NCBI GenBank assembly: GCA_964465125.1
Contig: CAYXIO010000030.1
Location: 1 to 46,187, forward strand
Reading direction: 5' to 3'
DNA from: CAYOHG01 sp964465125
GTDB taxonomy: Bacteria; Planctomycetota; Phycisphaerae; UBA1845; Fen-1342
DNA length: 46,187 nucleotides
Shown here: one piece after another, positions 17,669 through 24,967 of the stretch
How the letters are laid out: the number at the start of each line of letters is the position of its first letter
Numbering within the stretch: the stretch's first letter is position 1
The notes under the pieces: model-generated
Told to the model about the DNA's origin: nothing
The model's database searches: none
The model's input: only the letters and a program-made list of their open reading frames with translations
Translations under genes and position numbers: made by a program

Positions 17669-18289
17669 TCATCGCAGCGTTTGCGGCGACATCATCCCCA
17701 GCGGGACGGCGGCGGCGCACTTGACCAGCGTCGCGCCGATGAACGGGAACAAACCGGCCGCGAGGGCGGCGGACCAGTCGCCACCCGCCCACAGCCGCAA
17801 CCAGCCGACGCCCAGCGCGAAGATCACGACGTGACCGGCGAGTGCGGCGATCGCGATGCGCGTAGCACGGCGCGCGGGCGAGCCGTCCGCGCGGCGGGTC
17901 ATCCAACCGACCAGCGCCGCGGCCGGCACGAACGCCGCCAGGTATCCGCCGGTCGGTCCCAGCAGGTAGGCGAAGCCGGCGTTGGCGAAAATCGCGGACA
18001 GCGCGAAGACGTGGTGCCCGCTGATTCCCAGGGCCAGATAGAAGAGCATGCTCAGGGCGCCGAGCCGCGGCCCGAGCACCACCCCGGCCAGCAGTACCAC
18101 CAGCGTTTGAAGAGTCATCGGCACCGGCGATCCGGCGACCGGAATTCGCATCTGGGCGGCGATTCCCGTCGCGACGGCGAACAGCAGCACGCCGGCGGCG
18201 GACAGCACAATGCGCCGCACCTGCGAGAGCCGGGCTTGCGCTGGCGCGGCGGCAACAAGGGCGTCGGGTCGGGTCGTGTGGGTGATCAT
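17669..18289 (-). CDS. bioY: BioY biotin transporter S-component
   Basis: Integral membrane biotin-binding component of an ECF transporter. At 206 residues (start ATG 18289) it has about six membrane helices. BioY hallmarks include GSPVPMTLQTLVVLLAG near the first third, LGALSMLFYLALGISG, and FAYLLGPTGGYLAAF. No EcfA or EcfT gene is nearby, so it either uses a shared energising module elsewhere or works alone, as some BioY proteins are reported to do. It converges on the FG-GAP gene (15 nt apart). Confidence 0.93.
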   Translation of the reverse strand: MITHTTRPDALVAAAPAQARLSQVRRIVLSAAGVLLFAVATGIAAQMRIPVAGSPVPMTLQTLVVLLAGVVLGPRLGALSMLFYLALGISGHHVFALSAIFANAGFAYLLGPTGGYLAAFVPAAALVGWMTRRADGSPARRATRIAIAALAGHVVIFALGVGWLRLWAGGDWSAALAAGLFPFIGATLVKCAAAVPLGMMSPQTLR

Positions 18290-18415
18290 GGTGGCGGGAT
18301 GATAGGAAATCGAGCTTCCCCGCACAATCGCAATCCGAGCGGTCAACTCCCGGCTCGCGGGGCTGCGAATGAACGCCGCCCGCCCGCATCGGCCGCCGGA
18401 TAGAATCGACGCGCC

Positions 18416-19081
18416 ATGGACGTCGACATCCACCAACTCCCGATCCCCGACTGGGGGCTGCACTGCCCGAACTGCGACTATCTGCTGGTCGGGCTGCCGG
18501 AGCACCGTTGTCCCGAATGCGGCACGCAGCTCGACATGGAGGGGCTGTGCGGAACCTGGGCGACGCTGCGCCCGCCTCGCTACGGCGGAAAGGAACTGCC
18601 GCTGCCCGACTTCGGGTTGACCTGCCGCTCGTGCGGTGCGCCGCTGGCCGGATGCGCGACGTTTCATTGCGGCGTGTGCCGAAGGAGTTTTGATCCGCAG
18701 CGCGACGCGCCCCTGCGTCCTTGGTTCACCATTGACTCGTCGCTGGCGGCGGAGATTCCGCTGGCGCTGTTGCCCATTCGCTTCGCCGAGGAGGAGATCC
18801 CGTTTGTGCCGGAGCCGGGCAAGCTGTTCCGCGATCTGGCGCTCGGCTCGCGCTCCATCGGCGGGGCGCTGCGTGTGCCGCGGGCCTACTACTTCGACGT
18901 GCTCGAATTGCTGGAGCGTTTGCGGCGCGAGATGCGCGCGGCGCGCGAGTTGCCCTTGGGCGGTGACTGGCGCTGTGCGCGCTGCGGCGAGAACGTGCCG
19001 GCGCATTTCGAGACCTGCTGGAACTGCGGCGTGTCGCGGCCGGGCGAGCGAAGCGCGGGCGATCAGTCGCCGACGACCTGA
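18416..19081 (+). CDS. Multi-zinc-ribbon protein, unknown function
   Basis: A 221-residue protein with three pairs of CxxC knuckles: CPNC (17-20) with CPEC (32-35), CRSC (70-73) with CGVC (85-88), and CARC (187-190) with CWNC (201-204). Each pair would bind one zinc as a rubredoxin/zinc-ribbon fold. A helical, uncharacterised segment (~95-180) separates the second and third ribbons. No catalytic motif is visible; nucleic-acid or protein binding is the usual role of such ribbons. Its 3' end overlaps the convergent yjbQ-type gene by 19 nt. Confidence 0.7.
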   Translation: MDVDIHQLPIPDWGLHCPNCDYLLVGLPEHRCPECGTQLDMEGLCGTWATLRPPRYGGKELPLPDFGLTCRSCGAPLAGCATFHCGVCRRSFDPQRDAPLRPWFTIDSSLAAEIPLALLPIRFAEEEIPFVPEPGKLFRDLALGSRSIGGALRVPRAYYFDVLELLERLRREMRAARELPLGGDWRCARCGENVPAHFETCWNCGVSRPGERSAGDQSPTT

Positions 19082-19482
19082 ATGACGATCTGGCGCTGTC
19101 TCGGGCGGTTGTCGAAGTCGATCAGCACGATCTGCTGCCAGGTGCCGAGCACGAGCCGCCCGTCGACGATCGGCACGCAGACGGAGGGTCCCAGCAGCGT
19201 CGCGCGGACGTGCGAGTGGCCGTTGCCGTCGCTCCAGGTTTCCTGGTGCTTGTATTCGGCCGCCTGCGGGATGATCCGCTCGAAGAAGGCCTTCAGGTCG
19301 TAATTCAGCAAGCCGGGCTCGGCCTCGGTCGTGGTGACCGAGGCGGTCGACCCGACCACCAGGACGCAGACGATTCCGTTCTGCACGTTGGAGGCGCTCA
19401 CGCCGTCGGCCACCGGCGCGGAGAGGTCGATGACGTGCGTGTTCCCCAGCGTGGGGATGTCGATTCGGCGAGTGAATGTCAC
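19063..19482 (-). CDS. yjbQ: YjbQ/UPF0047 family protein
   Basis: A 139-residue protein of the YjbQ (secondary thiamine-phosphate synthase-like) family, the full usual length. Family signatures are GHSHVRATLLGPSVCVPI with the conserved metal-site His residues, LVLGTWQQIVLIDFDNRPR, and the N-terminal segment NGIVCVLVVGSTASVTTTE. Members have weak thiamine-phosphate synthase activity in vitro; the true role is unsettled. Start ATG 19482. Confidence 0.93.
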   Translation of the reverse strand: MTFTRRIDIPTLGNTHVIDLSAPVADGVSASNVQNGIVCVLVVGSTASVTTTEAEPGLLNYDLKAFFERIIPQAAEYKHQETWSDGNGHSHVRATLLGPSVCVPIVDGRLVLGTWQQIVLIDFDNRPRQRQIVIQVVGD

Positions 19483-19515
19483 GACGCGCTACCTCCTGCC
19501 TCGTCCGCCGCGGAT

Positions 19516-20781
19516 TCACTCCCGCGGGCTCACCGCCTCGGTCGGACGCTGAAGCCACGAATCCAGCTCGAAAGTCACCGCAGCGGGGGCGAGCGCGGGA
19601 ATCCGAATGTGGATTCGACGGGCCGCCGGGCGAACCACAACCGAATGCAGCGTCGTGGACTGCCGAACGGTGTCGAGCAACTCAAAGGCCTGGGCCACGT
19701 CGATGGGCGCGCCGCGCGCCGATCGCTGCGACAGCTCCCGGTCGAGCGCTTCGTATCGATCGCAGGCGCGCGGCTCCTGGCGCTGCCGCAGGTGATTGGT
19801 GCAGTAGAGCCGGTCGGCCGCGAGATCGCCGCTGCACTGCGGCAGGCGGATGGTGACGCCGCCGTCGCGCGCGGCGCCGTCGTATTCGAAGATCGCGGCG
19901 GGCGGATCGGCGGCGGCGGCCGGAACGCTTACGAGGATGTTGTTGCCGACCAGCACGCGCTGATTCTCGAGCACTTTTCGGATGTCCGCGACGAACGACG
20001 CCGGCCGCGCAGTCTGGAGCGCCGCGCGCATGGTCAGCGAGCGCGGCGTGAAGCCGAGCACGTCGCGCGCGGGCAGCCCGTTGGCATCGTGCATCGAGAG
20101 CGTGACGCCGGCTGCGCTCATCGCCGTGTACACGCCGATCAGCCCGGGCCAGGTGACGCCGATGCACGCGGGCTTGCCGGCGTCGGCGCGGCGGATGAGC
20201 ACGATCTGGGCGCGCTGCATGCTGGCGGTGAACGGGAAGTCGAGGTTGCGCCCGGTGAGCGTTTCGCCGTCCGGGCTGAGTCGGCCCCAGACCGAGAAGG
20301 ACGAGCACATCAGACCGAACCAGTCCGCCAGGCAGTTGGCGATCATCAGGTCGTCGACGTCGAGCGCGCGGTCGAGCTTCTGCGAGCGGACGCGCTCGGC
20401 CCCGAGCCGGTCCACGGCCCCGCGGAGCATCGCGGCCAGCTCTTCTTCAACCACACTCGGCCACGCGAACTGCCGGCGCACCCCCACGCGCAGCGAGCCT
20501 TCGTAGACGCCGACGTTGGGCGTGATGCGCGGGTCGAGGATGTAGTCGTCGAACAGAGTGACGATCGTCTCGGCGCAGAGATAGCCCTGGGAATATGCGG
20601 CCTGCTGCGGCGTGCCCCAGATTTCGAGCACGGGCAGCCCGCTCTCGGTCGAGAGTCGCCCGGTCAGCGGCTGGCTCGGCTGTCCGCCCGAGGCGGAGCC
20701 GACCAGGGCGCTGAGCGCCAGGGCCGCGGCCAGGCGCGTTACCCATCGGCTCCTCGCATTGCGAAGCGGGCGGCTGTGCAT
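19516..20781 (-). CDS. Exported C45-type (penicillin acyltransferase-like) Ntn hydrolase
   Basis: A 421-residue protein starting at ATG 20781 with a signal peptide (ALALSALVGSASG). The segment CSSFSVWG at residues 159-166, followed by DGETLTGRNLD (171-181), matches the N-terminal nucleophile region of the acyl-CoA:6-APA acyltransferase/choloylglycine-hydrolase-like clan. In that clan a precursor cleaves itself just before the Cys, and the Cys then attacks an amide; Cys159 is the predicted nucleophile. Upstream, GLPVLEIWGTPQQAAYSQGY fits the family's pro-segment (Gly...G..Q...G). The substrate is unknown, and an extracytoplasmic location is inferred from the signal. Confidence 0.75.
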   Translation of the reverse strand: MHSRPLRNARSRWVTRLAAALALSALVGSASGGQPSQPLTGRLSTESGLPVLEIWGTPQQAAYSQGYLCAETIVTLFDDYILDPRITPNVGVYEGSLRVGVRRQFAWPSVVEEELAAMLRGAVDRLGAERVRSQKLDRALDVDDLMIANCLADWFGLMCSSFSVWGRLSPDGETLTGRNLDFPFTASMQRAQIVLIRRADAGKPACIGVTWPGLIGVYTAMSAAGVTLSMHDANGLPARDVLGFTPRSLTMRAALQTARPASFVADIRKVLENQRVLVGNNILVSVPAAAADPPAAIFEYDGAARDGGVTIRLPQCSGDLAADRLYCTNHLRQRQEPRACDRYEALDRELSQRSARGAPIDVAQAFELLDTVRQSTTLHSVVVRPAARRIHIRIPALAPAAVTFELDSWLQRPTEAVSPRE

Positions 20782-20908
20782 CCGGTCGAGTCTCCGTGCC
20801 GGTGATTCCGGGCCGCGCGACAAGGCCGTCGGCGGCGCAGCGGCATTGTAAGCGAGCCGGGCGGTCGATTGGACGGTCGATTCGGGCTGCCGGTGAATTG
20901 GCCGTGGA

Positions 20909-21424
20909 TCAAAGGCCCAGTTTCTGCCGTGCGGCGAGGCAGAGCTCGTAGACCTTCTCAAGCGTCTGCGGAATCACCCGGATGTCGCTCAGAACGGGGA
21001 GGAAATTCGTGTCGCCGCCCCAGCGCGGGATGATGTGCCAGTGCAGATGGTCCGGCAGGCCGGCTCCCGCGCAGCGGCCCAGGTTCATGCCGATGTTGAA
21101 GCCCTGCGGCTCGAGCGCGGCCTGTAGCACGCGCCGCGCATCGCGCAGGCGCAGGCAGAGCTCCGACCATTCGCCGTCGGGCAGGTCTTCCAGCCGCCCG
21201 CCGTGACGCGTCGGGGCGATCAGCAGGTGGCCGGACGTGTAGGGGAAGCGGTTCAGCAGAATCATCCACGCGGCGCTGCGCCAGATGACGTGGTTGCGGG
21301 CATCATCTTCCGGATGCTCGCGGTAGCTGCACAGGAAGCACTCCTGCGACGCGTCGGCGGCGGGAATGGAGTCGATGTACTGCATTCGCCACGGCGCCCA
21401 GATGTTCCGCGCGAATTCCGCCAT
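20909..21424 (-). CDS. HIT family protein, Ap4A phosphorylase-like
   Basis: A 171-residue histidine-triad nucleotide hydrolase/transferase. The triad DHLHWHIIPRW places His126-Leu-His128-Trp-His130 at the active site. The N-terminal opening (NIWAPWRMQYI...CFLC) and NRFPYTSGHLLIAPTRH match the FHIT/Ap4A-phosphorylase-like branch common in actinobacteria and planctomycetes rather than HINT. Cys29 and Cys32 with a downstream His are typical of the zinc-containing form. Start ATG 21424. Confidence 0.92.
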   Translation of the reverse strand: MAEFARNIWAPWRMQYIDSIPAADASQECFLCSYREHPEDDARNHVIWRSAAWMILLNRFPYTSGHLLIAPTRHGGRLEDLPDGEWSELCLRLRDARRVLQAALEPQGFNIGMNLGRCAGAGLPDHLHWHIIPRWGGDTNFLPVLSDIRVIPQTLEKVYELCLAARQKLGL

Positions 21425-21462
21425 CGCGTGCGTTCCTTGACTCCTGCGCGCCGCGTGCGGCG

Positions 21463-22851
21463 CTAATCGCGCGTTCGCGGAATCACACGAATGCTCTTGG
21501 AGGCGCGGTGCTGCTGCCCGTCCGCCGTGACCACCAGCACCGAGAGCGTATGCTCGCCGGCGGATGCAATGGTCTTCTGCCCGTTCAGCCCGGAAGCGAT
21601 CGGCACGCCGTTGAGCGTCCAGAGGAAGTTGGCGGTGTTGCGCCAGCTCGCCGGGCAGTCGGCCGAGAAGTCGAGCTGTAGCGGCTGCACGCCGACCGCG
21701 CTGGAGACGTAGATCGTGACCGGCGTCATGCGCGGCCCGCGCGACACGACTGCGGGGGCTCGATCTCCGCCGGGTCCCGCTCCGGCGGATGCGAGCGTCG
21801 GAGGGCTCGTCTCGCGCCGCGTGGGCGCGGTTCGGCCAGGCGCGGGCCGGCGCGTGGAGGCGTCGTCGCGCGTGGCGCGGGCCGGATTGGCGCGGGTCAC
21901 GCGGCTGCTGGCCAGGCGGTTGGCGTCCGGCGAGCGCTGGATTCCGCTGAGGTCGCCCGACAGAAACGCCAGGCCCGCCTGGTTGCCGTCGATCGCCTGC
22001 CGGTGCATCACGACGGCTTCGCTGCCGCTCGGCTTGATTCCGGCCACGCGGCCGAAGAAGTCCGCCGCAAGGTCGGGAGTGCGCTCGTGTCCCTTGTCCT
22101 TGATCGCGATCCAGAAGACGTTCTTGACGCCCTGCGACTCGTACCACGCGACCGCCTCGCGCGACTCGCGCTTGCAGATGGCGAAGTCGTTCTGCGTGTT
22201 GAGGATCAGGACCGGGTTATAGGCCGATTGCCGCGCGATCTCGCCGTCGAGAATGGCCGACGAGAAGTTCGATTGCCGCACGCCCAGGCAGGTGAACCGG
22301 TTCGGGTGGCGGTTCATCATGTAATGCGCCAGGTAGCCCCCCGACGACCAGCTTGTCGCCAGCACGTTGGTCGGGTCGGCCTGCGTGTTCGCGAACACCT
22401 GGTCCATGATCGCCAGCGTCGCGTTCTCATCGGATTTCAGCGTCGGGCTGATCGTTCGCAGCGGGAACTCGTTGAAGACGTCCGGCGTTCGGAGTTCCGG
22501 CGCGAGGACTACGAAGCCGAAGCGGTCGGCCTCCTGCTGCCATTCGAGCGCCTGCGGGCGGGCATTGTCGAACGGCTTCATCCCGTGAAACGTGACCACC
22601 AGCGGCCAGCGCCGGGCGCGCAGGGCCGTGGAGTCGGACTGCACATAGGCGCGCGGCAGGTAGAGCCAGTAGCCGCGCTGCGTAGTCGGTTCGACGCGGT
22701 GCTCCAGGCGGCCCTGTCCGCGCGGCTGCGGCACCGCGCAGCCGAACGCGCCGCTGAACAGCAGGAGGGTCATCGCCAGGGTCAGACGGCGCGCTGCTCG
22801 GCCTCCGGCCGGCGCCGCGCGGCACACGCAGGGTACTCGGCTTGGCAACAT
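21463..22851 (-). CDS. Secreted alpha/beta hydrolase (esterase-like) with C-terminal PKD/Ig-like domain
   Basis: A 462-residue protein starting at ATG 22851 with AAGGA upstream. The N-terminal hydrophobic segment ends in GAFGC, a possible lipobox (Cys38). Residues ~60-290 are an alpha/beta hydrolase: oxyanion region VVTFHGMKP, nucleophile elbow SWSSG with Ser169, a later VLILNTQNDFAICK (acid) and GHERTP with the candidate catalytic His. This resembles PHB-depolymerase/feruloyl-esterase-like proteins. A ~75-residue Arg/Ala/Pro-rich linker (~300-375) leads to a PKD/Ig-like domain (QPLQLDFSADC...FLWTLNGVPIAS...GEHTLSVLVV). Likely acts outside the cytoplasm; substrate unknown. Confidence 0.75.
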   Translation of the reverse strand: MLPSRVPCVCRAAPAGGRAARRLTLAMTLLLFSGAFGCAVPQPRGQGRLEHRVEPTTQRGYWLYLPRAYVQSDSTALRARRWPLVVTFHGMKPFDNARPQALEWQQEADRFGFVVLAPELRTPDVFNEFPLRTISPTLKSDENATLAIMDQVFANTQADPTNVLATSWSSGGYLAHYMMNRHPNRFTCLGVRQSNFSSAILDGEIARQSAYNPVLILNTQNDFAICKRESREAVAWYESQGVKNVFWIAIKDKGHERTPDLAADFFGRVAGIKPSGSEAVVMHRQAIDGNQAGLAFLSGDLSGIQRSPDANRLASSRVTRANPARATRDDASTRRPAPGRTAPTRRETSPPTLASAGAGPGGDRAPAVVSRGPRMTPVTIYVSSAVGVQPLQLDFSADCPASWRNTANFLWTLNGVPIASGLNGQKTIASAGEHTLSVLVVTADGQQHRASKSIRVIPRTRD

Positions 22852-23142
22852 CGAAATCCTTTAAGGTCCTCGGCCCGGCGCCGTGCTCGCCCGGCTTCCC
22901 TGCCGTCGGCATCCGCGCCGCGCACCTTCCATCAGGTTGGATCGACCACCGTAGGCGGCCGCACTCTGTTCCGGGTTGGCCGACACGCGGCTTTCGCGTG
23001 TGGGTCCGCTGTCTCCTCCCGCGGCCGGTAGCGCCCGAGACCCAGGCGCCAGCCGCGAGGGCCGCTGCCGGCGAATCTGCGCGGCTCGCCCGGCTCGGCC
23101 GCCGCTCAACGCTCGCAATTGTATAGGGTAATACCGGATTCG

Positions 23143-23508
23143 TCAGGGCCCGGTCGTGGCGGAATCGCTTTCGTCCGCCGCGTTTGACGCCAGGGCATCG
23201 GCGAGCGCTTGGTCGAGCAGCGGGGTCGCGCCGCCGATGAACCCGTTGATCGCGGAGCGCACCACGAGGTCGACGCAAGTGCCGGTCTGAAGCAGCGGCA
23301 GCAGTGCCGCGAGCAGGGCAGCTTGACGCCAGATTCCCGGACGTTGGCGACCTGCCGCGCGGGCTCGCGGCGGCGGGGCGCTAGCGTGCGGCAGTAGGTT
23401 TGGCGCCCGCCGGTGCTTCCCGTCTGCCGGCGCGCCCCGATCGGCGACGATTGTCGACGGCGCTGCGGCTGCCACTGAGTCGGGTTGAACGAGCTTCCTG
23501 CTCACCAT
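23143..23508 (-). CDS. Small exported or lipoprotein-like protein, unknown function
   Basis: About 121 residues if started at ATG 23508; the frame is open to 23565. A long Ala/Pro/Arg-rich N-terminus precedes a hydrophobic stretch ending in a Cys (LLAALLPLLQTGTC), then a short helical tail (INGFIGGATPLLDQALADALA). A shorter start close to the hydrophobic segment is possible, so the first ~70 residues are uncertain. It resembles the small lipoprotein at 4687-4878 in plan: hydrophobic segment, Cys, short amphipathic helix. No family is recognised. Confidence 0.4.
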   Translation of the reverse strand: MVSRKLVQPDSVAAAAPSTIVADRGAPADGKHRRAPNLLPHASAPPPRARAAGRQRPGIWRQAALLAALLPLLQTGTCVDLVVRSAINGFIGGATPLLDQALADALASNAADESDSATTGP

Positions 23509-23771
23509 GCCGCGCAGTCTAGCCGTCCCGGGGCATTCGTGCACACTCGTTCGGGCCGATGACATAGGTCGCGCGCCAGCATGGGCGGATGCGGTCGGGC
23601 ACCAGAGGAAGGCGGCGATCGAGGTGGCAAGCCCCAGAGCCCCGCTCTCCCGCGCTCGCCCTCACCCGCAAGTGCGCTTCGCGCAAGCGCCGCGGCGAGC
23701 GCGGAACCTCGGGAAGGCAGAGGGGGCGTCGCCTCTGGTTCATTGAGCGCAAGTGATGACATCAGCGAGAG

Positions 23772-23797
23772 ATGGGCCCAGTTGGACTCGAACCTGC
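23772..23797 (-). other. Degenerate tRNA 3'-end-like sequence
   Basis: Read on the minus strand this contains GCAGGTTCGAGTCC, the T-loop consensus with one stem strand, followed by AACTGGGCCCA ending in CCCA like a tRNA acceptor end. The T-stem partner is wrong (CCAAC instead of CCTGC), and no D or anticodon arm can be folded upstream, so this is not a functional tRNA. It could be the remains of a tRNA-based integration site. Confidence 0.3.
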
Positions 23798-23987
23798 CCC
23801 GAAAACCCCAGTAAATCGGCACGCTTCCGATTCCGGCGCTGCACAAGGCGCTGCACGGACAGCGCACGGCGACCCCGATGTTGACCTGGAAGCCCTGATC
23901 TTGGCGTGGGGCTCACTTCCTCCGCCAATCCGATCGGCGATCGCCCGGTTGGCTCGGCTTTCTGCACGGAAAGAAGCGCGTCCATGA
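23772..23987 (+). pseudogene. Short frame resembling an integrase-associated C-terminal segment
   Basis: The frame runs through the tRNA-like stretch and then reads DVDLEALILAWGSLPPPIRS, followed by AIARLARLSARKEARP and a stop. Segments of the type D-x-D-L-x-x-L-(I/V)-x-A-W-x-x-L-P-x-x-(I/V)-(K/R) are, from memory, common at the ends of short proteins next to tyrosine recombinases in planctomycete-like genomes. No recombinase catalytic residues remain. The assignment is tentative. Confidence 0.25.
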
Positions 23988-24967
23988 CCTGTGCGTGCTC
24001 GTGTACATGCGTGGCTGCGGAATCAAAACCCCCGCAATCTCGGTGAATCGAGAGGTTTTGCAGCCAAGGGGGGTGATTCGGCGGGGCTGCTGGTGTCACG
24101 GGTCCTTTCGGCTGTGGTACGTCGGATGGGTAATTCAGCCACGCGCGGCCGCGATTTGGCCTTTCGGAATTAGGTAATTTTCCCCAGCGCAGCCTGCGTG
24201 GCGGTCGCGGCAGATCGGCCTCGGCAGCGTTAGTGCAATGCCCAAGGGTCGCCCGGATGCGGCGCTTACTGGCCACTAGGGCGTCGGGCAGGTCGAGGCG
24301 ATCGTGGGGCCGTTCGCGGACTGAACTGGCGACGCCGAGGCCGCAGGACGCCGTGCGATTCGTCGGCGACCGAGCAGCGGTCCTTGCGGCGCTGAATTCT
24401 CGACGACCGCTCGGGGGACCCATCGACCGGCGTTTCTTTACCACGCCCCCGGCCCGGCTGAACGCCGGGGAGTTACTTAACCCAGCTTGAATGACATCGC
24501 GAATCAGGGGAGCGGGTGCGGGGAGAAATCCGAAGACAGGCAGCGAAGGCAGCATCGCGCCAGCGTGGGTAAGCGGCCTGTGCCTGTTGCAGCCCGCGCT
24601 GCGGTCTTACGTCGCGATGGCAGGTTCGCTACTGCACCACATCGTCGAGGCTCTTCACTCGCTTGGAGAACGCGGCGTGCAATAGGTCGAGCTTCAGCAC
24701 GAGCCAGCGATGACAGACGTTTGTGCGCCTGCGCGGGCAGCGGCTATTGGTTTGTCGCCGTATGCCCCGAAACGGACAACCGCCTTGGAATCGCATGAAC
24801 CGGCTTGGGCAGGATTGCAGCCCGCCGATCGGATTGTCCGGATGGGTCGTCAAATCGCCGGCCTGAGGCGGCCGCCTTAGTACGTGTTGCGCCTCAATAA
24901 TGTCAGCCGGAGGCACGCATCGCGCACCTCCGGCCGGTTGTGGTGGACTAGTCGACGCTGGTTCGGA

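Larger units (their letters stand above)
23509..24967. other. Gene-poor, probably decayed region
   Basis: About 1.46 kb with no convincing intact gene on either strand. Open frames exist but have erratic composition and no recognisable motifs. Fragments of interest are the tRNA T-arm-like stretch at 23772-23797, a short plus-strand frame to 23987, and a short minus-strand frame ending at 24629 whose tail (VLKLDLLHAAFSKRVKSLDD) looks coding but is not assignable. This is compatible with an old insertion site that has eroded. Confidence 0.45.

Noticed and set aside
23772..23797. A functional tRNA on the minus strand
   Set aside because: Only the T-loop and a CCCA end are present; the T-stem does not pair and no anticodon or D arm folds.
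23740..24555. 271-codon minus-strand frame in the gene-poor zone
   Set aside because: Composition is erratic, no domain is seen, and it runs through the tRNA-like fragment; not supportable as a gene.
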